Below are positions 1 to 11,058 of a stretch of DNA of 64,000 nt, in pieces. The position numbers and the translations under genes are program-made. The DNA comes from Scortum barcoo. Its lineage: Eukaryota; Chordata; Actinopteri; Centrarchiformes; Terapontidae. Under the pieces are notes generated by a model, which had not been told where the DNA came from, did not search any database, and saw only the letters and a list, made by a program, of their open reading frames with translations. Position 1 is the stretch's first letter. Every line of letters begins with the position of its first letter. The stretch spans positions 8,853,983-8,917,982 of the forward strand of contig CM041546.1 of the NCBI GenBank assembly GCA_023238725.1, in the 5' to 3' direction.

Positions 1-1174
1 GTGTTTACTGCTTGTATGTCAAATATGAAACAAAATAAAATAGACTGAGACAAAGAGGGTGTGATTTTATCAATATATTTGAAATAACATATTTACAAAA
101 TAAATTAACAATGAAGCAGGTTCTGTAAGAAGTCCAGAATTTGACATTCAATGAAAATAAGTCATTTATAATGTACAAAAAGTTCAGGCAAAGGCAAAGG
201 CAGCTTGTTCGTATACAGAATACCGGTGCACAGCAGGCACGTCGACGCTCGAGTCTCTGATTCAGAGCTCCTGTCAGCGTCACGAAAATACAGACAGTGC
301 ATGAGTCGCAATTCAGTATTCACTTAAATGCATAGTTAGTTAATGAGTTGAGCTCAGTAAAGACTTCATCACCTTGACCATCAACACTTCATCTTCCACA
401 GAATAGTAATAATGACGAATGTTGTGTTCCGCTGAGGTGAAAGCAGAAAGCGCGCTCCGTCTGCTGATACATGGAGGCAGTGCTGAATTATATGACGGTT
501 CTGAACTTATATAATGTTTATGCACACTGGTCTAACGTAACTAACTCATTTATTTCTTATTATTACACATTTTCTCTGTATCTGTATTCTGTATTTCTCT
601 GATCTGACTCCTGCTGCTGTAATACTTGAAGTACTGAATTTCCACCTGAGGATCGACCAAATCATTTTTAATCCTATTTCACTCTTTTCTTTACACTAAA
701 CAGTATTGTTGCCTTAAAAAACTCTTTATTATTCCATGTACTGTGTTCAACATGCTTTGTGCATTTGTTCATTGCTCGGTGGATAGTTAAACTAACTCTG
801 CTTTTACTTTTAACCAACAAGCAAGGTTCAGCTTCTAAACAATGCAGCTCCTATCCTATATGTACGTCTTATACAATTCATCACTTATAGGATCCTCTTT
901 CACAGTGCAAGAAAAGTAAAAAAAAAACAAAAAACAACAAAAAAAAAACACTAACAAGAAGTCAAATGTCACAGGAACACACGAAGTTTGCAAAATCACA
1001 CATAAATACAAAGAAATGAAGAAAGGAACGCAACAAAAGACACATCTTGAGGTAAAACATGCAGGAATAAATTAAGTGTGCTTCATGTCTGCAAAAAAAA
1101 AAAAAAACCCAACGTGTCCTCTTCATTTCGTTGCCATGGTAAACCATCTCAAGTCTCTGCACCGTCCCTCTGGT
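1..1174 (-). other. fez 3' untranslated and downstream region
   Basis: No coding exon is visible. The FEZ stop codon lies at 1175-1177 on the minus strand, so at least part of this stretch is its 3' UTR. Reverse-strand AATAAA signals (TTTATT on the plus strand) occur near 724-729 and 549-554 and are plausible polyadenylation sites. The rest is AT-rich with A-runs near 915-950 and 1094-1108. Short reading frames here show no family resemblance. Confidence 0.5.
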
Positions 1175-4100
1175 CTACGTCGGGCAAAGCACTGCAATAA
1201 CAGTAGAGATCAATGTTATCGGAGCTGTGAGTGAGCATTGATGAAGGTTCAGCGTGAGGGGAGCAATACAAGTTACAAAGTGAGAGATACAAAAAAAAGA
1301 GGAAAAACTAAAGGAAAGATCACACAACTTAGTGTGAAATACCTGAATATTCATACAACTGTGTCTTGACTATTAAGTGCAGGGTAAATGTGAGTCTTTA
1401 TCAGTGAGAGGGATCAACCACGCTGCAGCCAGTCACCATGTGGGAGAGTGAGGGGGCATGAAGAGGAGAACATCAGGGTCAGACTGCACTACAGTTCAGT
1501 GGTAGAGAGGGGGCGCACAACAGCGCACATGACGTGTGAATGTGTCACAAACCTCTCCATCCATCGCTCACATCAGAGCTAGTGAGCGTGAGGCAGCAAC
1601 GAGTTAGATCATAAGAAGCAGAGATAGAAAACAGGAAAGGATGAAAAATAGTGTGTGAAAGGGAGGAAGTTCTTTTCTGGCTGTTGGATGTAAATCGTAC
1701 ACACAGTTATTTACATTACTGGCTATTATTTCAGGCACCTGATTTCAGCACAGTGTGAAAGTCAATGTGCAGCTTACAGCTGCTTTGTAATGTACACAAC
1801 AACTGCAGCATCTGAGACCATTGCTTTGTACACTATCTGCTTATTGGTTTTCATCTACAAACTATTTTCCAACAATAGAACATATAAATGCAATACTTAA
1901 CAGCAGCCAACTGAATTTTCCTCAAAACATAACCTACTTTCAATGGCGATACCAAGCAACATTGATGTAACTTGACCAAACTTGGCAAACGTCTCAAAAG
2001 CTCAAAACTAAAAAAAACAAATGACGTGTTCACAGTGTATCACGTATATCAAACATGTTTCAAGATGTTTTTAAAACCCATGACTGAGCTGTAGGACATC
2101 CAATAAAAAAAGGCTACAATAGGTGATAAAAAAGTGGCCAAAAGTCATGTTAAATATAGATGATTTATAGTTAATTTTTTTAATTTTCTTTAACTTTACA
2201 TCCCCAGTCACACTTGATTGTTTGGCTACTGTGAAACGTGATTCGCACTGTCAACACCACCGACTTCCTGAGAGTGTAAACAAGAAAAAAAAAAAGGAAA
2301 GCTCACCGTTGAGAATATAGTCTGTCAACAGGCCGGGCACCTTATCGCTGTTATCTCTCATTGCTTGTAGAACTGCAGGGCGGCAGATACAGAGGAGTGA
2401 ATAAATCAATCATCATCACAGCCACTGAAAATGAACTGTTACAGGTGAAGAAACGTACTCTTAGTCAGGATCTGGAGATCCTCAAGCGAAGGAGGATGTC
2501 CTTTTTTCTCATAAGGGATGACTGTGGTCAAATACTGCAAACCATCATAAAACAGAAGACAAAATCTATTTTAATTGCAAATCTGATGAGATGTTTTTTA
2601 AAAAAAAGGAGGCTTGTTGACATAAAGGCGCTGTGGTGCATGTTTCTGTGGGGTTATCAAAGTGTATATTTCAAACGTAGGAAATAGAAAGATGAAGTTC
2701 AGCGACTGAGAGAGAAAGTGACCTGTCTTTCACTGCACCCGCTCCCAAAAGTTTGCCGGAAGCTGTTCTGAATGACAGAGGAGAGTCCCTCCATGCTGAA
2801 GCGCTGAGGAGGAAGGAAGTGAGGCAGAGAAACATCAGACGGAGGGGTGACCAAAGATGGGAAAAAAATTTCAGGAAAATAGAACAATGAATACAGCAAG
2901 AGAGAAAAAGAACAGAATAGATAGAAAAAGAGAGATCTTAAGATATCTTCTGAACATTTTAAGACGTTGACTTATGTAACCAGGCTGAAGGAGAAGAATC
3001 GAGCGCTCACTGATCCGAGGGTCTTCTCCTGCGACGTCCCAGCTCCGCCTTTGAGCTTCTTCTTCTTCTTCAGCAGCTCCCGGTGCTCCTTCTGTCGGTT
3101 CTGCACGTCGATGAGCGCAGAGATGAAGCTGTTCTTCACCTCTTTCTCAAACTCCAGCTCGTCCCTGAGCGCCAGCTGCTGCACCAGCTCCTCCGAGAAC
3201 CGCCGGATGTTTGTCTCCGTCTCCTCCAGACGTTCGTTCAGCTCTGCGACGCTCATGCTCCTCACTCCTGAAGCACGGACACAAAAAAACACAGCTGCTG
3301 TTGATGTTTTTTGATCCTTCATTCATCAGTTATTATTATCCATTGATCAGGGGCAACAGGGTAACTTATGACATTATTATTATCACAAATCCTTTGCTTA
3401 GAACTACGATGCCATCATGAATGAAGACAGTGAGATGCAGCTCAAAGATCACAGTTCACAGTATCTTCCCAAAACACAAATTGAAAAACACTGGTACAAA
3501 AGCTTTGATCACATTAAAGGATAAGTCTGGAATTATTTTAGATTTTTCTCATTGCCAACAAATCTCATGAAAAGACAAAAACCGACAAGACATCTTTCAT
3601 CAATTTCCCTGCCTTGTCTGGGGCTCTTAGTCTTAAGCCCATTCATTCCTCCTGAAGACATTAATCTTCAAACATTGGTCAAAATGCTTGCTTGTTTTTT
3701 TTAAAGCCTGACTCAGTTCCTAAAACAGCTGTGCACTGTAATTTTTGGCAAACGTAAACATAAGCAAACGTCGTATTTGTTGGGGACTATTTTAAGCTGC
3801 AGATTCATACACAGTTGGTGTCCTGGTGAGTGTTTACAGTAGCAGGGAGGTGTGTGTGGGATCGAGTCACGACAAACTACAGCGCTCATGTTCATTGAAA
3901 TAAGGGAACATGTCGCAACAGATGTGTTCATTGTTGCTTTTAGTGTTTTTCATGGGATTTGCTGCTAATAAGAAAACGGTAGAGTATCATCAGACACCGG
4001 CTCTGAACTGTACCTTTTTCATTCACTTAAATACAAAAAGACCACATCAGGTCCAGATCAGTGGACACTCACTGCACTCGTAGGTGGGACTGCTGCTGGA

Positions 4101-5944
4101 CCGCCGGACGTCCAGGGAGAGCATCGAGAGGTCAGACTGAGAGGGATTATGTCGCGCCTCCATGTCAGGAGAGTCCTGCATCATCTCCTCTATCTCCTCT
4201 ATGACCTGCACACACATCAGAGAGCGAGCACTCACAGTACACCCGGACATCAGTTATTAAACCTCTGTGGGATTTCAGCGGTGTTCAGCCGCTGTTCTGC
4301 ATTTATAGGCTCGACACGCTGAGGCTGCATCCGGCTTAAACCGCACCGGAGGTTTACATGTAACTTACCTGCTCTGCTGTGAAAAGGGGCTCCTCGGCGA
4401 GGCAGGAGACGATGATGGAGTGCATGTCCAGCTGCTCCCTCAGCTCCTCGTCATCCGACAGCTCCGCCGCGACATCCGTCTTTCTCTGGCAAAGGGCGGG
4501 GGGGGGGGAGGGAATTTAATCAAACCCTGGCACAATGAATATTTGAGATTTGTGAGATGAACGGAAAAGAGATTTAGCGGAGGAGGGAGAGAGGGATGGT
4601 GGGGGTTGATTGGAAAGTGGGACAGAGATGGGATGGGAGGGGCAGAATCACTCACAGGTTTCTCCTCCTCCAGGTTAAATGCTGTGACGTGGAGGGAGCG
4701 TGTCCGAGACTGTTTCCAGTCCACCGGCATTGTGCGCCCATAGTTACTGGTCAAAGTGTTCCAGATCCTGTGGAGGAAGGAGATAAATTAAGTCACGTTA
4801 AACAACATTTCAGTCTGAAAAGCAACATTTAATTGCATAATTAAGGTTCACTTCACTCATAATAGAGAGAGCGATTCAGTTGGGAAGAAAAGAAAAAGTT
4901 AGTATAATGTCTTCTGGAGAAATTTAGTTAAGTCTGAGAAAATAACAAAAAAATCATTGAATTTTTTTGAAGTTATGCCCTATCATGTTGGAGACTACAA
5001 ATTTACAATACAGACTGAGAGAAAGAAAAATCTGCATTACAATCTAAAGCACTGAGTTTGAAAGATGTGGGATTTACCAGGCAGAGGAAGTGTAACAAAA
5101 GGTGCTACTGAATTGCATTATGGGAAATGTAGGATGTAGAGTTTTTGGAGTTTGGCCCATTTTAGGGACGGTCAGGATATCTTCCCCTCTGCTTAATCCA
5201 TTATCACCATCACTGTTTCTTTTTAAAGATTATTTTATTTTCTACTTTCCACCATCATTCACCAACAACAATAAATAGACAGACAGGATGTCTGGATGTG
5301 GAGAGAGAGAAAAGAGTGATCAAACCAGGGATGATGCAGTATTATGTTTTATGAGGGCATCCTTAACCATACATTTTTTTACTTTATCGCTGGAGTGCCA
5401 GATAAATGCCTTTAATAATATAAATGTATGGAAAACAAAGCTACATCTGTACAAAGTAACTGGTGGTGAGTGCATGTTGAAAGACACTGCAGAAATACTT
5501 TTATAAATACAATCAGATTAAACAGTTTTAATCCCGACAAAGCTTATCAAGTTGATTAATTAAGTATAATTTTGAGATATTTGTACTTTACTACTACATT
5601 TTGGAGGCAAATGTTGCACTTTTTTTCCCACTTCATCCTTACAGATATAGTTTCCTTTTAGATTAATCCTCTAAATAAATAAATACCCTAACCCTGTTAA
5701 AGATTAATCCAGTGGTTCATTGTGAACCCTCAGAATAGGGTATAGTTGTTAAAGACACATTTCTCCCTCCAAACTCCTCAGATGGTTTCATGTCAGTAAC
5801 TGTAAACTTAACATACATTTATTATACAAAAAAGCAAAGAAAACTGTTTCCAAATTGATGGCAGAGCTCTGTAGTCCCCCACCTCAGCATGTTGCTTAAA
5901 TATCAATGAACCATACTGACAATATATTATATGAAATAATAATA

Positions 5945-5975
<31 letters not shown>

Positions 5976-6775
5976 GTAGAATTAGTTTTACTTTTGACAC
6001 TTGAAGTACAATTTGCTGATGATACTTTTTCTCAAGTAGGCCTTTAAATGCACTTACTTGTAATAGAGTATTTTTCCACTGAATGATCTGAATACTGCCA
6101 CTGCTCATATCTCAGTATCTGTTTTTAAGGTCAAATTAGGGACAGATACCGATATATGTCGATACTAGAGCATCTGTTGGGTTGACTGTGTAAATAACTG
6201 AGTTTGTTATTCCTGCGGTGTGTCAGACCCCTGCTGTGTGTTTTGACGAGGAAAGATGGAGGCAGGGTGCAGCTGTCACGTCCTGCACAGACAAAAACAC
6301 CCTCCTCTGATAAAAGCTGCCCTCCTGCTCTAAGAAATGAAATGTCCCTTCATGCAGGTGACGTGTCTTTGTGTGTTTTGCATCCCAGCTGGCGAGTTAA
6401 AGCCTCTGCACATGATAAACAAAAGGCCACAAACACTCACTCGTCTCCCTGCAGCAGCGCCTCCTCCGCGATCTCCTCCACCGGAGCGATGCTCTCCGTC
6501 CGGGCGTCGAAATTTCGGAAACAAGCGGACAACTTCTCATCGAAATCCTTCACCAGGTCCTCCATGGACCTGAAAGCGCCGGTGTGTCCCGGGGAGAAGC
6601 TGCTGTCGTGCAGCTCGGGGATATCATCATCACCACCATCATCATCATCATCATCACCGGCCGGGAGGAGCGGCGGCGCTGCGGCGGCCTCCCCGCGGCT
6701 CTTCAGCTCCGACACCATCCTCAGCTCGCCTAAAACCGGCCGGTCGTCGTCCAGATGCGCGATGGGTGCAGCCAT
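1175..6775 (-). CDS. fez2: Fasciculation and elongation protein zeta (FEZ2-like)
   Basis: FEZ proteins are cytosolic kinesin-1 adaptors that link cargo to microtubule transport during axon growth. Nine coding exons (6441-6775, 4656-4767, 4369-4485, 4073-4205, 3011-3267, 2723-2803, 2459-2534, about 2307-2372, 1175-1191) join in frame to about 397 residues, as expected (human FEZ1 392, FEZ2 353 to 380). Visible parts are an Asp-rich run near residue 40, SMEDLVKDFDEKL near 70, NYGRTMPVDWK near 115, DDEELREQLDMHSIIVSC near 160, the acidic VIEEIEEMM helix near 190, a coiled coil with SEELVQQLALRDELEFEKEV near 255, a KKKKK cluster near 300, and the C-terminus DYILNVLCPT. The start is the ATG at 6775 (MAAP...). 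The last exon holds only the terminal VLCPT and stop. The N-terminal SMEDLV block is FEZ1-like, while NYG..MPVDWK and DDEELREQLDMHSI are FEZ2-like, so the paralogue assignment is less certain than the family. Confidence 0.93.
5560..6108 (-). repeat. ACTTAAGTA-rich teleost interspersed repeat, reverse copy
   Basis: The flanks (about 5560-5640 and 5985-6108) read as the reverse complement of the widespread fish repeat whose ends carry TACTTAAGTA-like words and TTCCACCACTG. The middle (about 5650-5980) does not match and includes an (AAT)n run at 5936-5974, so the copy is probably interrupted. It lies in fez intron 1. The family is usually treated as a non-autonomous DNA transposon; that classification is from general knowledge. 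Confidence 0.55.
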
Positions 6776-7408
6776 TGGCCTAGCAGCGGCCCCGGCTCGG
6801 TGGTGGATGTGCTGCGGGACCGGCAGGCCTCAGCATCCTCTCCGCCTGCCCGCAGAGAGCGCGTCTGAGCCGGACAGCATGGCCGCTGCGCACCGGGGGC
6901 ACCGGGACCCAGCTGCCCTCACACTGAACCGGGACATCAAGACGGCCTGATGCTCAGAATGTCAACATATATATATTTTAAAAGCAATAAAATAAACACA
7001 GTCTTATTTATTTATTCCATCAGTTGGTCCCATTAAAAGATCATTTTTTGGTGAAACTCTGCTTGTTTTTGTTTATTTTTTTTATTGCAACAACAACAAC
7101 AACGCAAAATAGGCCAGTGATTAAAATAATAACTAGGACACTTTACACACATGCCCTTTGAGTCTGTGTGTGTGTGTGTGTGTGTTGCAGGCAGACAGTG
7201 AGTGGTACAAACAGCGCCCCCCTGCGGATGAAGGAGGAATCACACCTCCATCACTCAAACACCATCAGCTGCTCGCTCCGCGTCGCTCATGGCAACAGAC
7301 TCCAAACAAACCAGAAGAAACACGAGAGAGATCCACCTGAGCTCCCACCTGAGCCCACACAGGTGTTTATTCTGCACCTGGGGCTTCTCCCGTCCCGTCT
7401 CAGGTAAA
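6776..7408. promoter_or_regulatory. Head-to-head promoter interval fez / ubxn11
   Basis: The two start codons are about 630 bp apart and divergent. The fez side (6600-6900) is GC-rich and CpG-containing. A (TG)n run at 7164-7185 followed by GCAG at 7186-7189 could be the acceptor of an untranslated ubxn11 exon. No TATA box is evident for either gene. A shared bidirectional promoter is inferred from spacing only. Confidence 0.4.
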
Positions 7409-10400
7409 ATGAGCTCACCTCTGTCGATGCTGAAGAAAACGAGGCGCGCCCCCCTGCAGGAGCAGAGGTATGTTATTCAGACAGGAGGTGCAAAGTTTGG
7501 TGAGCAGCTGTGAGGAGGACGGACAGGAGACATTCACATTAAACTGCGTGTTTGACCTGCAGGGGCGGACACAAGGTGCCTTTCAGAAGGAATATGCTGA
7601 AAGGTAGGTGGTCAAATCTAAAGAGAAAAGACACCACACTGACAGGTTAATAAAACATCAGTATTCAAGTAGTAACGCCACACTGTGAAAATATTCAATG
7701 ACAAGTGACAGCTCTGAATTAAAAATGTCACTTAAGTAAAATGATGAAAGTATGATCAGGAACATGTACCTTACTATCAAAAGGAAAAGTACTCAATGCA
7801 GACAAATGGCCCCTGTGACTGTTACAGTATTATATAATTGATTATGATTGATTATTATTACTTATGCAGTAATATAAAAGCTGAGTTTCACTGTTGGAGC
7901 TAATTTTTAACTATTTTATATGAGGGTGCAATTCATGATTATTCCCATTATGGATAAATCAACAGATTATTGTATTGTTTGGTGTGTAAAACTTCTGAAA
8001 ATAGTAAAAAAAAAATAAATAAATTTAATGTACTGTAATGTTCTGTTTTTCAAAAGTACAGTACTTGAGTAAATGTACTTATTTGTCATCACATCCCTCT
8101 GACAAACTGAAAACAAACCAATATAAATAATATAATATAAAACTCCTTTCCTCAAACATTTAAAACACAATTTTTTCTTTTAATAATTTTTTTTGGGGGG
8201 GGTTGCAACCACGTTATGGTTTTGGACAGGACCACCGGAGAGAGTGAGGGGAGAAGACATGCAACAAATGGACCCATGGCCTCGTACATGTGTGTGCACA
8301 CTCTACCAACTGAGCCATCCACGCCACAACTTCTCTTTTTTTTATTCTCTTTATTGTGTTGTCAGAATTTCAGGCAGCGTTGGCCGATGATGACGAATCC
8401 TCCAGTCCAGATCCTCCTCTGACCTCTCACACTGCAGCTAATGAGGCCTCCACTTCAAAGTCTAAAGCTCCTTTAAAGAAAGGTAGAAAGTTAATACAAA
8501 GCTTTTTATTCTTAAGCCAAGTATATCCTCTTTTATTTATCAAAACCTAAAATCCAAATGTAATCACTTTGTGGGATTTTCTTCATCTAACCATTTCAAA
8601 AACGAAATGTTTAAGAGTGAAAAGGATGCTGCTTTTTATTTAACTCGCTGATGTTTATTCAGGTGCTCCACCGAGCGACTTTGAGCTGATGTCTGCCATG
8701 ATGCAGCGGCTGACCCTGCTGGAGAAAACAGTGAGGAGCCAGGCAGAGGAGATCGAGCGCAAGGTGAAGACACACACACGCCTCCTCACCAAACATCAAA
8801 CATGTCAAACTCTCATGTTAAATTTTCTTTTGAAGGATAAACGGATTTCAGTGTTGGAGAACAAACAGAGGCTTCTGAAAGAGTCAGGTAACATCCACAG
8901 AGTGTGATACTGAATTTCTGGATTTTTTTATTTGGACGTTTAACCTTCCTGTGTGTGTGTTTAGGGAGCACACACGAGCTTGAGAGAAGGTGCCAACAAC
9001 TGCAGGATCAAGTGTGTGAAATGGAAGTAAGTTGATTTGATAACACTTTACATCCACGCCTTTACACTGCGATCACACCGTGCTGAATCCCGCTGATCCC
9101 TCCTCTCAGAGCTTTCTGAACGACTATGGTTTGATCTGGGTGGGAGACGGCGAGAGCAGCGACTCGGCTGAAAGCGAGCAGCCACATAACTCAGAGAGAG
9201 GCCTCCGGCAGCCAGGTAGTCCCCTGACTTTTTTATCAGCTTCAACCTCTCCTTTAAAAAAACATTTACCGTGTCTTCTACCTAAAATGGTTCCCACCTC
9301 CTGGGTATCTTCCCTGTGCAGACACCTCTGCTGTCAGGAGCTTCCGCATGAACTTTGACCTCGTGCTGCAGAGGATCAAGGAGCTGAACATCCTCGCAGG
9401 AGAGGGAGAGTGTTTTGTACAGTCGACAGCCACGGGGGCACAGTTGGCAAAAAAGGATCCTATTCCACTGAGTCTCTACAGAAACGGCATCGTCATGTTC
9501 AGCGGTCCTTTCCGCTCCTATGAGGAGCACAGCACCCAGGTTGGCTTCCCGAACAAAGGACGAAATGAAAACACTCTTATACTTCAAATCTTTGGCGATT
9601 CAAATCATCTGTCTTTGCTCTTTGCAGCTGTGCATGCGAGACCTGATGGACGGGTATTTTCCATCTGAGCTTCAAGAAAGGTTTCCAGATGGTGTGCCTT
9701 TTGAGGTTTGTTTCCGTATGCCAGTGAGCAGATGGATAACCTAAATGTGCGACTCTGCTTCTTATTATAATTTTCCTTGTGCAGGTGCACGACAGGCGAG
9801 ATGAGGAATTCATCTTCAGGCTCCCGTGGTATAGATTTCCTGGTGAAGGACAGGCTGTTCGTGGGGAGAAAGAAGAATCATCAAACGCCGCCAGCTCCCA
9901 GTTACCTGGTCTGTCCTGCAAACATCACACTAACACCTCCAGAAGTCACACCTGAGGTAAAGAAAAAATCCTTTTTCCCATTCTTACATTTACATTTGAC
10001 CACAGGCAGGAAGCTGAGCACGGATCAGTTCCTTAACAGGTTACCGAAGGCGGTGGTAAAAGCCGGTCGTGTGATCGACATCAGGGACTCGCTGAGGGCC
10101 ACCCTGCAGGTGAGCAGCAAGCGGAGAAGATCCAGCTCGTTCCACAGACACTCCCCTGTTCCCCTGAGTCTTGTGTGTTTGTCTCTTGTGTTTCTATATG
10201 CTGTCTGCACCTGCACAAACACTACTGTATGCTCACAGTCTAACAAGTACTTTCTCCAGGGGTCATCTGATCCCCAGAGCAGCAACTCTGTGATCCTCAT
10301 AGACACACCGGCACTGCAAGCGATAAAAGAGAGGTATTAAAAATGTTTCAGCCATTATGTGAGCACACTATTATACACTATTTTGCTGCCTTAATTGACA

Positions 10401-11058
10401 ATTGACCGACTTACTGGCCTTTACAAACTCACATTATGCATACATTTCTGAAGATACAAAATAATGTGTGGCTGAATTTTGGGTTCACTATAAAATATTA
10501 GATCCAAAGTTATGAAAAATGCATCTTAGTAAGTAACTGAATGTAGAATACAAGATGTACTGCATGCAAGATGTTGTCAAATCATGTAGCTTTACAATCA
10601 TAGGCCAGGACAGCCATGGACCGCTGGTGCTCGTCTGTCATCCTAAAGGAGTCTCAGGCCAGTCTGAGCGTGTTTGAATTTTATGCCTCACAGGATGCAG
10701 ACATCCACCCCCGCCCGGCCCCCATCCGCCCGTGATGTCATCACGCTCAAGGTGAAGTCAGAAGACGGGAATCATACCTACATATTGAAAATGTACCTCT
10801 CAGAAACAATCGGCCAACTGCGGCAACATCTGGACAAACAAAGGTGAGACGGTGTCCTCAAGCAGCTTTCTGTCTGCTCATGTCTTTGCAATATGCGTGA
10901 CACTGGTTGCTTGTGTTTACAGAGGGGGCGGTCTCTCTGGTTATGACATCATCAGCGCGTACCCACAGGGCTGCTACGACGCCGACGCCCAGACGCTCCG
11001 ATCATGTGGACTCACGACTAATGCTGCTCTGCTGCTGCGAAAGAGGATACGTCAGTAA
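7409..11058 (+). CDS. ubxn11: UBX domain-containing protein 11 (SEP + UBX)
   Basis: UBXN11 (socius) is a UBX-family p97/VCP cofactor relative reported to bind Rnd GTPases and affect actin. Fourteen coding exons (7409-7467, 7563-7603, 8366-8482, 8663-8763, 8836-8887, 8965-9026, 9110-9215, 9322-9539, 9628-9705, 9785-9908, 10006-10109, 10260-10333, 10694-10843, 10923-11058) join in frame to 473 residues; human is about 520. The start MSSPLSMLKKTR matches the human MSSPLASLSKTR. Order: short basic N-terminus; coiled coil about 75-145; FLNDYGLIWVG near 146; SEP domain about 225-290 (PIPLSLYRNGI, FPSELQERFPDGVPFEV); FLNRLPK near 325; UBX fold about 385-473 ending KRIRQ. The Pro/Gly-rich tail of the human protein is absent. 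AATAAA overlaps the end at 11060, so the 3' UTR may be very short. Confidence 0.95.
7640..8095 (+). repeat. ACTTAAGTA-rich teleost repeat, forward copy
   Basis: This lies in ubxn11 intron 2. It includes CCACACTGTGAAAATA near its left end, a block around GAGCTAATTTTTAACTA in the middle, and AGTACAGTACTTGAGTAAA at its right end. These are the hallmarks of the same family seen at 25.85, 53.8 and 5.6 kb. The outer ends are decayed. Confidence 0.6.
8203..8335 (-). repeat. tRNA-derived SINE remnant
   Basis: On the minus strand this reads GTTGTGGCGTGGATGGCTCA and onward, with a good Pol III A-box (TGGCTCAGTTGG), a decayed B-box region and the TTGCATGTCTTC..CCCTCACTCTC tail seen in a common teleost tRNA-SINE. 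It ends about 30 bp before the splice acceptor of ubxn11 exon 3 (8366). Confidence 0.72.

Noticed and set aside
6204..6950. 248-codon plus-strand frame over fez exon 1
   Set aside because: Antisense to a coding exon with clear FEZ homology; Ser/Pro-rich content comes from the GC-rich reverse strand and crosses the promoter.
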